Assembly: GCF_030252425.1 (NCBI RefSeq) | Contig: NZ_CP126994.1 | Span: forward strand, 3,529,001-3,593,000 | DNA length: 64,000 nt | From: Acidisoma sp. PAMC 29798 | Lineage (GTDB): Bacteria > Pseudomonadota > Alphaproteobacteria > Acetobacterales > Acetobacteraceae | Direction: 5' to 3' | Shown: one piece after another, positions 53,810 to 63,497 of the stretch | Layout: each line of letters begins with the position of its first letter | How positions within the stretch are numbered: the first letter of the stretch is position 1 | Notes under the pieces: generated by a model | The model's database searches: none | Told to the model about the DNA's origin: nothing | What the model saw: the letters and a program-made list of their open reading frames with translations, nothing else | Program-made: the position numbers and the translations under genes

Positions 53810-54691
53810 ATGGCCCGCCGCGCGACACCGCTCGAAACCATTTCCCTCATGGTCGAGGAAGAGGCGCTGCCCTTCTACGAAGCGGCGCTGCTGAGTCTGT
53901 GCCCGACTGTCGGCTTCTTTCGGGACGAGGATGAAGGCCCCTGGCGGCTGGAGGCGGTCAAGCCGGTCGGCGACCGCGAGGACGAACTCAGGACTGCGCT
54001 GATCCTGGCAGCCGCACTCTCCGGCTACGAAGCCGTGCTGGAGCGTAAGCATACCGAAGCCGATGGTTGGCTCGCCCGCAATCTCGAACAATTCCCCGAG
54101 CAGCTCATCGGCAGGCGGTTTGCGGTGCGTGGGACGCATGAAACCGCGCCGCCGGTGGCGAACCGCTTCACCCTCACGGTCGATGCAGGTCTGGCTTTCG
54201 GCAGTGGCGAGCATGGCTCGACGCGCGGTTGCCTGCGCGCCTTCGAATTCATGGCCCATCGCAAGCCACAGCGAATCCTCGACCTCGGCACCGGTTCGGG
54301 CATCCTGGCCATGGCGGCCGCCAAGCTGCTGAAGCGGCCGGTGCTCGCGACGGATATCGACCCTTGGTCCGTGCGCGTGACGCAGCAAAACGCCGCCATC
54401 AACGGCGTTAGCCGCCAGATTACGGCGGCCCTTGCAGATGGCTGGAAAACCCGCGCGTCGGCCAGCCGCGCGCCTTATGACCTCGTCTTCGCCAATATCC
54501 TGGCGCGACCTTTGTGTGCGATGGCGCTGCCGCTCGCCCAACATCTCGCGCCAAAGGGGCGCGCCATTCTCGCCGGGCTGCTGGCAAGCCAGGAGCGGAT
54601 GGTGCTCGCCGCCCATCGCCGCCAGGGTCTCGTGCTGGAACGGCGGTTCCCCGAAGGGCAATGGATGGCCCTGCTGTTGCGGAAGGCCTGA
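53810..54691 (+). CDS. prmA: Ribosomal protein L11 methyltransferase
   Basis: A 293-residue class I methyltransferase that trimethylates ribosomal protein L11. The N-terminal substrate-recognition domain is followed by DAGLAFGSGEHGSTRGCLRA, typical of PrmA. Next come motif I LDLGTGSGILAMAAAK, ATDIDPWSVRVTQQNAAING and the catalytic-loop FANILARPL. ATG 53810 is 13 bases after uvrD. Its TGA shares a base with the ATG of the following deacetylase gene (ATGA-type junction), so the four genes from metF are likely one operon. Confidence 0.93.
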   Translation: MARRATPLETISLMVEEEALPFYEAALLSLCPTVGFFRDEDEGPWRLEAVKPVGDREDELRTALILAAALSGYEAVLERKHTEADGWLARNLEQFPEQLIGRRFAVRGTHETAPPVANRFTLTVDAGLAFGSGEHGSTRGCLRAFEFMAHRKPQRILDLGTGSGILAMAAAKLLKRPVLATDIDPWSVRVTQQNAAINGVSRQITAALADGWKTRASASRAPYDLVFANILARPLCAMALPLAQHLAPKGRAILAGLLASQERMVLAAHRRQGLVLERRFPEGQWMALLLRKA

Positions 54692-55569
54692 TGACGCTCG
54701 CAGGGCACGGCCGCTACGACTATTCGGCCATTACGCAGCGGCCGGTCTATGACTGGCCGAACGGTCGTCGCCTCGCGGTCTATATCGGTCTTAACTTGGA
54801 GCATTTCGCGTTCGGCGAAGGTCTCGGCGCGGAACTCGCGCCCGGCGGCCCAGCGCCCGATGTGCTCAACTACGCTTGGCGGGACTGGGGCAATCGCGTC
54901 GGCGTCTGGCGGATGCTGGCGCTGTTCGAAGAACTCAATCTGCCCGTCACGCTACTGCTGAACAGCGCAATCTATGATTATTGCCCCGAGGTTGTGGCGC
55001 CTTTTCGCGCGCGGGGCGATGAAATCGCCGGTCATGGTCGCAGCAATGCAGAACGCCAAAGCATCTTGCCGGAAGCCGAGGAAGCGCTGCTGATTGCCGA
55101 GGCGACGGCCGCCATCACCCGGCATGAGGGTCGCGCGCCCGCCGGCTGGCTCAGTCCCTGGATCGCCGAAAGCGCGGTGACGCCGGATCTGCTCGCCGAG
55201 GCCGGTTATCGCTACACGCTCAACTGGTGTCATGACGACCAGCCCGGCTGGATGCGCACGCGCGACGGCGGCCGGTTGATGGCCGTGCCCTATCCGCAGG
55301 AGCTGAACGACATTCCCGCCATCGTCGCGCGCAAGCTGGAAGGCGAGGCCTTCGCCGATATGATTGTGGATGCCTTCGAGGAGATGCGGATGCAGGCCGC
55401 AGCACAGCCTTTGGTCATGGGCATCGCGCTGCACAGCTACATCATGGGACAGCCGCACCGGCTGCGGCATCTGCGGCGGGCTTTGACCCATATCGCGCAG
55501 GCACGGGATGAGATTTGGTTATGTCGCGCGGGTGACATCGCCGATCACGCGGCCTCGGTGTTGTCTTAA
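54691..55569 (+). CDS. Polysaccharide-deacetylase-family protein (PuuE-like)
   Basis: A 292-residue NodB-homology-type hydrolase with the (beta/alpha) fold. Visible motifs are PVTLLLNSAIYDYCPEVV, EIAGHGRSNAERQSILPE with candidate metal His, GWLSPWIAES and VMGIALHSYIMGQPHRLRHL near the end. The variant resembles PuuE/allantoinase-type and other cytoplasmic deacetylase-like proteins rather than a secreted chitin deacetylase: no signal peptide is present. Substrate unknown. Its ATG overlaps the prmA stop by one base. Confidence 0.82.
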   Translation: MTLAGHGRYDYSAITQRPVYDWPNGRRLAVYIGLNLEHFAFGEGLGAELAPGGPAPDVLNYAWRDWGNRVGVWRMLALFEELNLPVTLLLNSAIYDYCPEVVAPFRARGDEIAGHGRSNAERQSILPEAEEALLIAEATAAITRHEGRAPAGWLSPWIAESAVTPDLLAEAGYRYTLNWCHDDQPGWMRTRDGGRLMAVPYPQELNDIPAIVARKLEGEAFADMIVDAFEEMRMQAAAQPLVMGIALHSYIMGQPHRLRHLRRALTHIAQARDEIWLCRAGDIADHAASVLS

Positions 55570-55590
55570 TGCAAGCGCCACCCAAGAGTG

Positions 55591-55690
55591 CGTCATCCCC
55601 GGGCTTGACCCGGGACCTACCCGTTGAGGCGCCCAGACGACGACAGGGCGCCTCAACGGGTAGGTCCCCGCATCAAGTGCGCGGGTGACG
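55591..55690. repeat. Long imperfect palindrome (intergenic repeat element)
   Basis: An inner perfect 23-bp stem (55612-55634 with 55646-55668) is extended outward by imperfect arms to CGTCA/TGACG at the ends. The GTCATCCCCGGGCTTGACCC side is a sequence type often seen as dispersed palindromes in alphaproteobacteria. It lies 22 bases after the deacetylase stop, between convergent genes. Confidence 0.8.
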
Positions 55691-55716
55691 ATGTAGAGTG
55701 AGTCGCGGCCCAAAAC

Positions 55717-55748
55717 AAAAAAGCAGGCCTGTTCGGGGCCTGCTTTTT
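55717..55748. terminator. Bidirectional rho-independent terminator
   Basis: GCAGGCC (55723-55729) and GGCCTGC (55737-55743) form a seven-bp stem with a seven-base loop. Six A precede and five T follow. It separates the deacetylase from the convergent DUF1127 gene. Confidence 0.9.
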
Positions 55749-55770
55749 CTCAGCGGGTCCGACGAACGGA

Positions 55771-56001
55771 TTAGCGTCCGGCGTTCGTGCCCGTGAAGAT
55801 GGAGCGGATATCGCCGCGCGCGAGGCCGATATCGGCCAGTTCGCGGTCGCTGAGGCGATCCAGCTCGTTGATCACCGAGTGGCGGCGGCTGCTGTCACGC
55901 AGCCAGCGGCCGGCGCGGATGACAGGGCTGCCGACCCGATGAAGAAGGCTCGTGGAGCGGGGGGCGCGAGCGGCGGATGAGGTGTTGATGAAAGCTTGCA
56001 T
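55771..56001 (-). CDS. DUF1127-domain small protein
   Basis: A 76-residue basic protein. The C-terminal 35 residues are a clear DUF1127 domain (INELDRLSDRELADIGLARG then DI). In other alphaproteobacteria short DUF1127 proteins bind RNA and influence mRNA and small-RNA turnover or phosphate and stress responses. ATG 56001 has AGGGA about ten bases upstream; the frame to 56145 is upstream junk. A perfect 16-bp palindrome lies about 135 bases upstream, and a bidirectional terminator follows the gene. Confidence 0.88.
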   Translation of the reverse strand: MQAFINTSSAARAPRSTSLLHRVGSPVIRAGRWLRDSSRRHSVINELDRLSDRELADIGLARGDIRSIFTGTNAGR

Positions 56002-56133
56002 TGTGGTGGTCCCTGGTGGAAACGCCGCGGCCTTATTCCGTGGCGCCGTTGGATGGGGATATAGCGACTTCCCAAAACGCCTGTTGAGGCAAGAAACTAG
56101 GCCAGACATGCGCCAACCGCATGAACACAGAGT

Positions 56134-56149
56134 TGTCATGATCATGACA
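56134..56149. promoter_or_regulatory. Perfect 16-bp palindrome between DUF1127 and pepP
   Basis: TGTCATGA joined to TCATGACA with no spacer gives a perfect palindrome. It ends 26 bases before the aminopeptidase ATG and lies 132 bases upstream of the DUF1127 start on the other strand. Its symmetry and position fit a dimeric repressor or activator site. Confidence 0.6.
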
Positions 56150-56175
56150 CATATCGGAAGTGAAAGCGTAACCTG

Positions 56176-57957
56176 ATGATGACTGTCGCCCAGCGTTTAG
56201 AGGCTCTCCGCGCCACCTTCGCGGCGGCCGGCATCGACGGTTTCCTGGTCCCTCGGTCCGACGAGCACCTTGGCGAATATGTGCCGGCTGCCGCCGAGCG
56301 GCTCGCCTGGCTGACCGGCTTCACGGGCAGCGCCGGGCTCGCTATCGCCCTCGCCGATCGCGCCGCCATCTTCATTGACGGCCGCTATACCTTGCAGGTC
56401 CGCCATGAAACGGACCCCGCGCTGTGGGAGCCTCTGCACATCACCGATGAACCGCCGGCCGAATGGCTGGTGAAGGTCACGCCCACCGGCACACGTATTG
56501 GCTATGATCCCCTGCTCATCAGCGAGGACGCGGTCGAGCGCATGGCGCGCGGCGCCGCCAACGTCACCTTCGTCCCGCTGGAGACGAACCTGATCGACTC
56601 AATCTGGACCGATCGCCCGGCCGAGCCGCTGGGTCGCGTGACGATCTATCCCGAGCGCTTCGCCGGTCGCAGCGCTGGCGATAAGCGCGCCGATATCGCG
56701 ACCGCGCTCCGTGAAGCGAAGGAGGATGCGGCGGTCCTGACCGACCCCGCCTCGATCGATTGGCTGCTCAATATCCGGGGTGCGGATGTGCCCTTCGCGC
56801 CGCTCGCTTTGGGTTTCCTGATCATTCATGCCGATGCCTCCGCCGACCTCTTCATGGCGCCTGAAAAGATCGACGATACGGTGCGGACCTATCTCGGCAA
56901 TGCAGTGACGATCGCACCACGCCGCGCCCTCGGCACGGCGCTCGACGACCTGAAGGGCAAGCGCGTGCGGGTGGACAGCGCGGGGTCGCCCGCCTGGTTC
57001 GCCCAACGCCTGCGCCGCGCCGGCGCGGAGGTCATCTCAGGTGCCGATCCCGTGGCCCTGCCGAAAGCCTCCAAGAACGAGGTCGAGCAAGCGGGCATCC
57101 GTGCCGCGCATCAGCGGGACGCGATCGCCCTTTGCCGCTTTCTGCATTGGCTGTTCCTGCGCGGCCCGACCGGAGAAGAGACTGAGATCTCGGCGGCCGA
57201 GGCGCTGGTGAGCTTTCGCGCAGAGCTGCCGGAGTTTCTGGAGGAGAGCTTTCCCGCAATTTCCGGGGCCGGCGAACATGGCGCCATCATGCATTACCGC
57301 GTGACGCCAGAGTCGAACCGCAAGATCGGCGCCGATGAGGTCTATCTCATCGATTCCGGCGCCCAGTATCTCGACGGCACGACGGATGTGACCCGCACGA
57401 TCTGGACCGGACCCGGTGTCGCCCCGGCCTCGTTGCGCGACCGCGCCACCCGCGTAATGCAAGGTCATATCGCCATCGCCGCGCTTCGTTTCCCCGAGGG
57501 TGTCGCCGGCAGCCATCTCGACGCCTTGGCGCGTCAGGCGCTGTGGTCGGTCGGCCTAGACTACGATCACGGCACCGGCCATGGCGTCGGCGCCTATCTC
57601 TCGGTGCATGAGGGGCCGGTGAGCCTGTCGCGCGCGGCGCGTCCGATCCCCCTGAAACCCGGCATGATCCTGTCGGACGAACCCGGTTACTATCTCCCCG
57701 GCGCCTACGGCATTCGGCTGGAGAACCTTCTGCTCGTCCATAAGGCGCCCGAGGCAGTCGAAGGCGTGAAGCCCTTCCTCTGTTTTGAGACGCTGAGCCT
57801 GGCGCCCTTCGACCGCGCCCTGCTAGAACCCGATTTGATGACGGTCGCCGAGCGCAACTGGCTCGATGCCTATCATGCGCGGGTGCTGGCCGAGGTCGGG
57901 CCCCATCTTGCCGCGGACGCGCGCACCTGGCTCACCGCCGCCTGCGCCCCTCTTTAA
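56176..57957 (+). CDS. Xaa-Pro aminopeptidase (M24B)
   Basis: A 593-residue cytoplasmic metallopeptidase that removes residues before proline. The two N-terminal creatinase-like domains (LVPRSDEHLGEYVPAAAERL, DWLLNIRGADVPFAP) precede the pita-bread domain. Metal ligands there are in YLIDSGAQYLDGTTDVTRT (two Asp), GTGHGVGAYLSVHEGP (His), LSDEPGYY (Glu) and RLENLLLV (Glu). ATG 56176 begins just after the palindromic site. Its TAA overlaps the ATG of the following glycosyltransferase (TAATG), so the two are coupled. Confidence 0.92.
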   Translation: MMTVAQRLEALRATFAAAGIDGFLVPRSDEHLGEYVPAAAERLAWLTGFTGSAGLAIALADRAAIFIDGRYTLQVRHETDPALWEPLHITDEPPAEWLVKVTPTGTRIGYDPLLISEDAVERMARGAANVTFVPLETNLIDSIWTDRPAEPLGRVTIYPERFAGRSAGDKRADIATALREAKEDAAVLTDPASIDWLLNIRGADVPFAPLALGFLIIHADASADLFMAPEKIDDTVRTYLGNAVTIAPRRALGTALDDLKGKRVRVDSAGSPAWFAQRLRRAGAEVISGADPVALPKASKNEVEQAGIRAAHQRDAIALCRFLHWLFLRGPTGEETEISAAEALVSFRAELPEFLEESFPAISGAGEHGAIMHYRVTPESNRKIGADEVYLIDSGAQYLDGTTDVTRTIWTGPGVAPASLRDRATRVMQGHIAIAALRFPEGVAGSHLDALARQALWSVGLDYDHGTGHGVGAYLSVHEGPVSLSRAARPIPLKPGMILSDEPGYYLPGAYGIRLENLLLVHKAPEAVEGVKPFLCFETLSLAPFDRALLEPDLMTVAERNWLDAYHARVLAEVGPHLAADARTWLTAACAPL

Positions 57958-59147
57958 TGGCATCTGAGGCTGGACGACCCACCGTATTGCAGGTTCTCCC
58001 CGCCCTCGACGGCGGCGGGGTGGAACGCGGAACGATCGAAATCACCGAGGCCCTGACCGCCCAGGGCTGGGGCGCGGTGGTGGTGAGCGAAGGTGGCCGG
58101 CTGGTGCCATCCGTCACGCGGGCCGGCGGGCGGCACATCACCTTGCCGCTCGGCACCAAGACGCCGTGGGGCATTTGGCGCAACGCCAGCCGCCTCGTGG
58201 AGCTCATGCGCGGCGAAGGGATCGATCTCGTCCATGCGCGGTCGCGCGCGCCGGCCTGGTCGGCCTGGATCGCCTGCCGTCGTACCGGCGTGCCCTTCGT
58301 GACCACCTATCACGGCGCCTATTCGGAAAAGACTCCAGGCAAGCGGCGCTACAACAGCATCATGGCGCGCGGGGCGCGGGTGATCGCGGCCAGCGGCTTC
58401 ATCGCCGATCTGCTGAGGACTCAGCATCATGTGCCTGAGGATCGGCTGCGCCTCATTCCACGCGGTATCGACCCGGCGGCTTTCGATCCGGCAGCCGTCG
58501 GCGGCCCGCGCGTCGCCCGGCTGGCGCAGGCCTGGGGCCTGCCCGATGACGCCCGGATCATTCTGCTGCCGGCCCGCGTCTCCCGCTGGAAGGGCCAGTC
58601 CGTGCTTATCGCGGCGCTCGGCTTGCTCAAACGGCCCGATCTCTGCGTCGTCCTGGTGGGTTCGGATCAGGGGCGGCAGGCCTATGTGCGCAGCTTGCTG
58701 GACCAGGCGGCGTCACTGGGCGTGACGTCTCAGCTGCGCATGGTCGGGCATTGCGCCGATATGGCGGCGGCGCTGATGCTTGCGGATGTGGTGGTCAGCG
58801 CCTCGACCGAGCCAGAGGCTTTCGGCCGCGCGGTGATCGAAGCTCAGGCGATGGCACAGGTGGTGATCGCTGCAGGCCATGGTGGCGCCGCCGAGACGGT
58901 GGAGGACGGCGACACCGGCCTGCTCGTGCCGCCGGGTGACGCTCTGGCTTTGGCCGATGCCATTACGCGTGTGCTGGCGATGCCGGAGGATACGCGCGCC
59001 GCGATGGGCGCCCGCGCCCGCGCCTCGGTCCTCAGGGACTATACGGTGCAGGCGATGCAGCAGGCGACGATGGCGGTATACGAGGAAGTCTTGGCTGATA
59101 GCGCTGCACTATCCGCCATTTCATACGAAACCTCGCGTCACTCGTAG
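57957..59147 (+). CDS. Glycosyltransferase family 4 (LPS-core-like)
   Basis: A 396-residue GT-B transferase. N-terminal loop LQVLPALDGGGVERGTIEI and HARSRAPAWSAWIACRRTG are typical of the GT4 group near heptosyltransferase genes. The nucleotide-sugar site is EPEAFGRAVIEAQAMAQVVI. The interdomain strand IILLPARVSRWKGQSVLIAA is complete. The start overlaps the aminopeptidase stop. The 3' end overlaps the convergent cupin gene by ten bases. The GT9 gene at 59674 may act in the same lipopolysaccharide pathway. Confidence 0.87.
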   Translation: MASEAGRPTVLQVLPALDGGGVERGTIEITEALTAQGWGAVVVSEGGRLVPSVTRAGGRHITLPLGTKTPWGIWRNASRLVELMRGEGIDLVHARSRAPAWSAWIACRRTGVPFVTTYHGAYSEKTPGKRRYNSIMARGARVIAASGFIADLLRTQHHVPEDRLRLIPRGIDPAAFDPAAVGGPRVARLAQAWGLPDDARIILLPARVSRWKGQSVLIAALGLLKRPDLCVVLVGSDQGRQAYVRSLLDQAASLGVTSQLRMVGHCADMAAALMLADVVVSASTEPEAFGRAVIEAQAMAQVVIAAGHGGAAETVEDGDTGLLVPPGDALALADAITRVLAMPEDTRAAMGARARASVLRDYTVQAMQQATMAVYEEVLADSAALSAISYETSRHS

Positions 59148-59509
59148 CAGGCGAAGACCTTCCGCGCCGGTTCCAGGATTTCCCAGGTGCCGGTGAAGCC
59201 GGCCGGGGTGACAAAGGCATCACCGGCCCGGAATGTCCGGTCGGAGCCGTCATCGCCCATCACGCGAATGACGCCCTCCAACAGATGGCAGAACTCGCTC
59301 TCGGTAAAGACCACGCGCCAGGTGCCCCGCGCGGCAGTCCAACTGCCGCAGGTGAAATGCCCATCCGCACTGGTGAACACGGTCGACACCGTCTGGGCCG
59401 GGTCACCCGCGAGGATGCGCTCCGGCGACGGACGAAAGCCGACCGGCTCCGGCAGCGGGTCCTGAAAACTCACAACGGCCGGAATCATCTTGTCGATGGA
59501 CGGTTTCAT
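59138..59509 (-). CDS. Cupin-domain protein (EutQ/DUF861-like)
   Basis: A 123-residue single-cupin protein. The barrel runs from SADGHFTCGSWTAARGTWRV through EFCHLLEGVIRVMGDDGSD to AFVTPAGFTGTWEILEPARK. It matches the DUF861/ureidoglycine-type cupins, several of which lack full metal-ligand sets; here one His and one Glu in FCHLLEG/ESEF are visible. ATG 59509 has GAAGGG about nine bases before it; the frame to 59566 adds a non-conserved leader. Function unknown. Confidence 0.82.
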   Translation of the reverse strand: MKPSIDKMIPAVVSFQDPLPEPVGFRPSPERILAGDPAQTVSTVFTSADGHFTCGSWTAARGTWRVVFTESEFCHLLEGVIRVMGDDGSDRTFRAGDAFVTPAGFTGTWEILEPARKVFACYE

Positions 59510-59673
59510 GGACGGGTTCCCTTCTGACAGTCGGTTTAGGGACGAGACCAGCGCATAACGCTTCATTCATTGGCCCTACAACAACCACAACGCGCCTTCC
59601 ACGACATTTCCTTCGCCGGCGGTTTCGGTTAGGCGGGTCCGGGCGAGACCATCATGACAGAGCACAAGCCGCG

Positions 59674-60633
59674 ATGACCCCAGCCACGGCCCAGAGCCCA
59701 CACAAGATCCGAAAAAAGATCATGGTGATCCGCCTCGGCGCTTTGGGGGATTTCGTGCTGTCCTTCGGCCCCTTCGCCGCCATCCGCGCGGACCATCCCG
59801 ACGCCCATATTACCCTGCTCACCACGGCACCCTTCGCGCGTCTCGGCCGCCTGAGTCCTTGGTTCGACGATGTGGTGATCGATCGTCGCGCCCCCTGGTG
59901 GGACGTTCGCGCGCTTCTGCGACTGCGCAAGACATTGCGTGGATTCGATTTCGTCTATGACCTTCAAACGTCGGGACGCTCGTCCCGCTATTTTCTGATC
60001 GCCGGTAAGCCGCCTTGGTCGGGGATCGCCAAAGGGGCGTCCCACCCCCATGCCAATCCCGTGCGCGACGATATGCACACCTGGGAGCGGCAGCGCGATC
60101 AACTCGCCATGGCCGGGATCGGCGTGGTTCCGCTCGCCGACACCGCCTGGCTGCTGCGGGCGGGCAACCCGCCCGATGTGCCGCGCCCCTATGCGCTGCT
60201 GGTGCCGGGAACCGCCGCCCATCGTCTGCCGAAGCGCTGGCCGACGGTCTCCTATGGGAATCTTGCCCGCGCCCTGATAGCAGAGGGCGTCACGCCCGTC
60301 ATTCTCGGAACCGGCGCCGAAGGGCCCCTGGCCGCGACCATCATCGAGCGCTGCCCCGAGGCGATCGACCTCACCGGCCGGACCGATCTGCCTGGCCTCG
60401 CGGCACTCGCCACCCGCGCGCGTTTCGCGGTGGGCAACGATACCGGCCCGATGCATCTGGCCGCCGCCATGGGCTGCCACTGCCTGACGCTGTTTTCGCT
60501 GGCGAGCGACCCCAGCCGCACAGCGCCGCGCGGGCCGGACGGGCGCCACCTCATGATCCTGCGCGAAGATAACCTCGCGGACCTCCCGGTCGACGAGGTC
60601 ATGGCCGCCTTGACCGAGGCGGCGCTGATATAA
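59674..60633 (+). CDS. Glycosyltransferase family 9 (heptosyltransferase-like)
   Basis: A 319-residue enzyme of the ADP-heptose:LPS transferase family. Marks are MVIRLGALGDFVLSFGPFAA at the N-terminus, a middle LLVPGTAAHRLPKRWP with the phosphate-binding loop, and the family's best motif ARFAVGNDTGPMHLAAAMGC. It probably adds a sugar to LPS core or a related glycolipid in the cytoplasm. Met17 (MVIRLG) is an alternative start. It is convergent with alaS, whose stop lies 11 bases away. Confidence 0.88.
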   Translation: MTPATAQSPHKIRKKIMVIRLGALGDFVLSFGPFAAIRADHPDAHITLLTTAPFARLGRLSPWFDDVVIDRRAPWWDVRALLRLRKTLRGFDFVYDLQTSGRSSRYFLIAGKPPWSGIAKGASHPHANPVRDDMHTWERQRDQLAMAGIGVVPLADTAWLLRAGNPPDVPRPYALLVPGTAAHRLPKRWPTVSYGNLARALIAEGVTPVILGTGAEGPLAATIIERCPEAIDLTGRTDLPGLAALATRARFAVGNDTGPMHLAAAMGCHCLTLFSLASDPSRTAPRGPDGRHLMILREDNLADLPVDEVMAALTEAALI

Positions 60634-60644
60634 GCGGCGCTGCT

Positions 60645-63287
60645 TTAAGCGGCTAACGCCGTCCGCACGGCGTCGAGCGCGGCATCGGCCTGGCTCGCAT
60701 CCGGGCCGCCGGACTGGGCGAGATCAGGCCGGCCGCCGCCGCCCTTGCCGCCGGCCGCGGCACTCGCCGCCCGCGCTAGATCGACGGCGCTGAACCGCGC
60801 CGTAAGATCGGGGGAGACACCGACGACGATGCTCACCTTGCCCTCGGCGGTGGAGACCAGGGCGACCACGCCGCCACCTTCCATCTGCTTGCCGATGGCA
60901 TCCGCGAGGGACTTGAGGTCGCGCGGCGGCACATCGCCCAGATTGCGCGCCGAGAGTTTCACGCCGCCGATGTCCTCGATCGCCGCCGCGCCACCGCCGG
61001 TCGCGAGCTTCTTCTGCGCCTCACTGAGCTGACGCTCTAGCCGCTTGCGGTCTTCGAGCAGGGCGCTGATACGCGCCGGCAATTCGCTCGCCGGCACCTT
61101 CAGCACGGCCGCCGCCGCTTCCAGCGTCTTCTCTGTCTCGCGCAGACTGTCGAAGGCCGCCGCACCGGCCACCGCCTCCAGCCGCCGAACGCCCGCCGAG
61201 ACGCCGCTTTCGCCAATCAGCCGGATGAGACCGATATCGCCGGTACGTGCGACATGCGTGCCGCCGCACAGTTCGATCGAATAGGCCCGTCTCGCATCAT
61301 CGCCATCGCCCATGGCAACGACGCGCACCTCATCGCCGTATTTCTCGCCAAACAGGGCCATCGCGCCTTCGGCAACGGCAGCGTCCGGCGTCATCAAACG
61401 CGTGGTCACGGCGCTGTTTTCGCGAATACGGGCATTCACCTCGGCTTCGACGACCGCGAGTTCCTCCGCCGTCACCGGCTTGGGATGGCTGATATCGAAA
61501 CGAAGCCGATCCGGCGCGTTCAGGCTGCCCTTCTGTGCGACATGGGTGCCGAGATGGCGGCGCAGCGCCTCATGCAGCAGATGCGTCGCGGAATGATGGG
61601 CGCGAATGGCGCCGCGTCGGGTGTGATCGACCACGGCGCGCACCGGTTGCCCGAGCCGGACCTCTCCAGCTTCGACCGTCCCCAGATGGATGAACAGGTC
61701 GCCGAGCTTCTTCTGGGTATCGGTGATGACGATGCGCAAGCCATCCGGCCCGGTGATCACGCCCTGATCGCCCACCTGGCCGCCACTTTCGGCATAAAAG
61801 GGCGTCTGGTTGAGGATGATGGCGACCTCCATGCCGGCCGCAGCGCGGTCCACCGGCGCGCCGTCGGCGACGATGGCGCCGACCTCGCCCTCGGCGCTTT
61901 CCGTGGCGTAGCCGAGGAATTCCGTCGCGCCGAGCGCCTCCTTGAGGTCGAACCACACGCGGCCGGTCGCGGCATCGCCGGTGCCGGCCCAGGCGGCGCG
62001 CGCCCGCGTCCGCTGCTCTGTCATCGCGGCCTCGAAGCCGCTGACATCGACCGTGCGGCCCTGTTCGCGCAGCGCGTCCTGCGTCAGGTCTAGGGGAAAG
62101 CCGAAGGTGTCATACAGCCGGAACGCGACAGCGCCGGACAGCGTCTCGTTCTCACCGAGCTTGTCGGTTTCGTCGGCGAGAAGGTGCAGCCCACGCTCCA
62201 GTAGCGACCGGAACCGTGTCTCCTCCAACCCCAGCGTTTCGGTCATCAGCGCCTGGGCGCGGCCGAGTTCTGGATAGGCCTGGCCCATCTGGCGAATAAG
62301 TGCGGGTACCAGGCGCGGCATCAAAGGTTCGACCGCGCCCATCTGGTGGGCGTGGCGCATGGCGCGCCGCATGATCCGGCGCAGCACATAGCCGCGCCCC
62401 TCGTTGGAGGGCAGAACACCATCGGCCATGAGGAAGCAGGACGACCGCAGATGGTCGGCCACGACGCGATGGCTGGTCTTATCCGCCCCGTCGGGGTCAC
62501 GGCCCGTCACCTCGGCGCTGGCCAAAATCAGGGCGCGAAGCGTGTCGGTGTCATAATTGTCGTGCTTGCCCTGAAGGATGGCGGCGAAGCGCTCAAGCCC
62601 CATGCCGGTATCGATGGAAGGGCGCGGCAGCGGCGCACGGGTGCCGGGCGGCCCTTCCTCATACTGCATGAAGACGAGGTTCCAGATTTCGATAAACCGG
62701 TCGCCGTCCTCATCCGGGCTGCCCGGCGGGCCGCCGGGGATCGAGGGCCCATGGTCAAAGAAAATCTCGCTGCATGGCCCGCAGGGGCCGGTATCGCCCA
62801 TGCGCCAGAAATTGTCGGTGGTCGGGATGCGAATGATGCGGCTATCGGGCAGCCCGGCGATCTTGCGCCACAGCGCCGCCGCATCCTCATCCTCACTATA
62901 GACCGTGACGAGAAGACGTTCGGGCGGAAGGGCGAAATCCTTGGTGATCAGCGTCCAGGCATGGGCGATCGCCTCTTCCTTGAAATAATCGCCGAAGGAG
63001 AAGTTCCCCAGCATTTCAAAGAAGGTGTGGTGGCGCGCCGTGTAGCCGACATTGTCGAGGTCATTGTGCTTGCCGCCCGCGCGGACGCATTTCTGCGCCG
63101 TGGTCGCCCGGCTATAGGGCCGCCGCTCCTGCCCGGTGAAGACATTCTTGAACTGCACCATGCCGCTATTGGTGAACAGCAGCGTCGGGTCGTTGCGCGG
63201 CACAAGGGGCGAGCTATCGACGACGGCATGGCCGTTGCGCGCGAAATAATCCAGGAAGGTGGCGCGGATATCGTTGCTGCTGGCCAT
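60645..63287 (-). CDS. alaS: Alanyl-tRNA synthetase
   Basis: An 880-residue class II synthetase. The catalytic core has [60 protein letters not shown] (motif 2) and [16 protein letters not shown] (motif 3 region). The editing domain zinc ligands are [12 protein letters not shown] and [13 protein letters not shown]. The C-Ala domain ends [18 protein letters not shown]. All domains expected of AlaRS are present. ATG 63287 is preferred over GTG 63323. It is an isolated gene, convergent with the GT9 gene. Confidence 0.96.
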   Translation of the reverse strand: MASSNDIRATFLDYFARNGHAVVDSSPLVPRNDPTLLFTNSGMVQFKNVFTGQERRPYSRATTAQKCVRAGGKHNDLDNVGYTARHHTFFEMLGNFSFGDYFKEEAIAHAWTLITKDFALPPERLLVTVYSEDEDAAALWRKIAGLPDSRIIRIPTTDNFWRMGDTGPCGPCSEIFFDHGPSIPGGPPGSPDEDGDRFIEIWNLVFMQYEEGPPGTRAPLPRPSIDTGMGLERFAAILQGKHDNYDTDTLRALILASAEVTGRDPDGADKTSHRVVADHLRSSCFLMADGVLPSNEGRGYVLRRIMRRAMRHAHQMGAVEPLMPRLVPALIRQMGQAYPELGRAQALMTETLGLEETRFRSLLERGLHLLADETDKLGENETLSGAVAFRLYDTFGFPLDLTQDALREQGRTVDVSGFEAAMTEQRTRARAAWAGTGDAATGRVWFDLKEALGATEFLGYATESAEGEVGAIVADGAPVDRAAAGMEVAIILNQTPFYAESGGQVGDQGVITGPDGLRIVITDTQKKLGDLFIHLGTVEAGEVRLGQPVRAVVDHTRRGAIRAHHSATHLLHEALRRHLGTHVAQKGSLNAPDRLRFDISHPKPVTAEELAVVEAEVNARIRENSAVTTRLMTPDAAVAEGAMALFGEKYGDEVRVVAMGDGDDARRAYSIELCGGTHVARTGDIGLIRLIGESGVSAGVRRLEAVAGAAAFDSLRETEKTLEAAAAVLKVPASELPARISALLEDRKRLERQLSEAQKKLATGGGAAAIEDIGGVKLSARNLGDVPPRDLKSLADAIGKQMEGGGVVALVSTAEGKVSIVVGVSPDLTARFSAVDLARAASAAAGGKGGGGRPDLAQSGGPDASQADAALDAVRTALAA

Positions 63288-63464
63288 GAGGCTGCGGATC
63301 TCGAAGGCTAGAGGGGCGGACACCGCAACTAGCGCACCGGCTGCCGCCTGTCACGCGATGGCGCAGAGGCACGGGCTTCTTGGCGATTGAACAAGCACAA
63401 GGGCCCTCCATATCGCTATAACGGAAGCGTGTTCGTAGTGCGGTGCTGCACTGCAAAAAAGATC

Positions 63465-63491
63465 TTGCAAACCCACGACGGGCTTTATAAG
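63465..63491 (+). promoter_or_regulatory. Promoter-like boxes ahead of the candidate small RNA
   Basis: TTGCAA (63465-63470) and TATAAG (63486-63491) are spaced 15 bases apart (16 if the box is CTTGCA), resembling a housekeeping-sigma promoter. The predicted start would be near 63498, just before the first stem of the candidate RNA. Confidence 0.4.
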
Positions 63492-63497
63492 TTGTGC

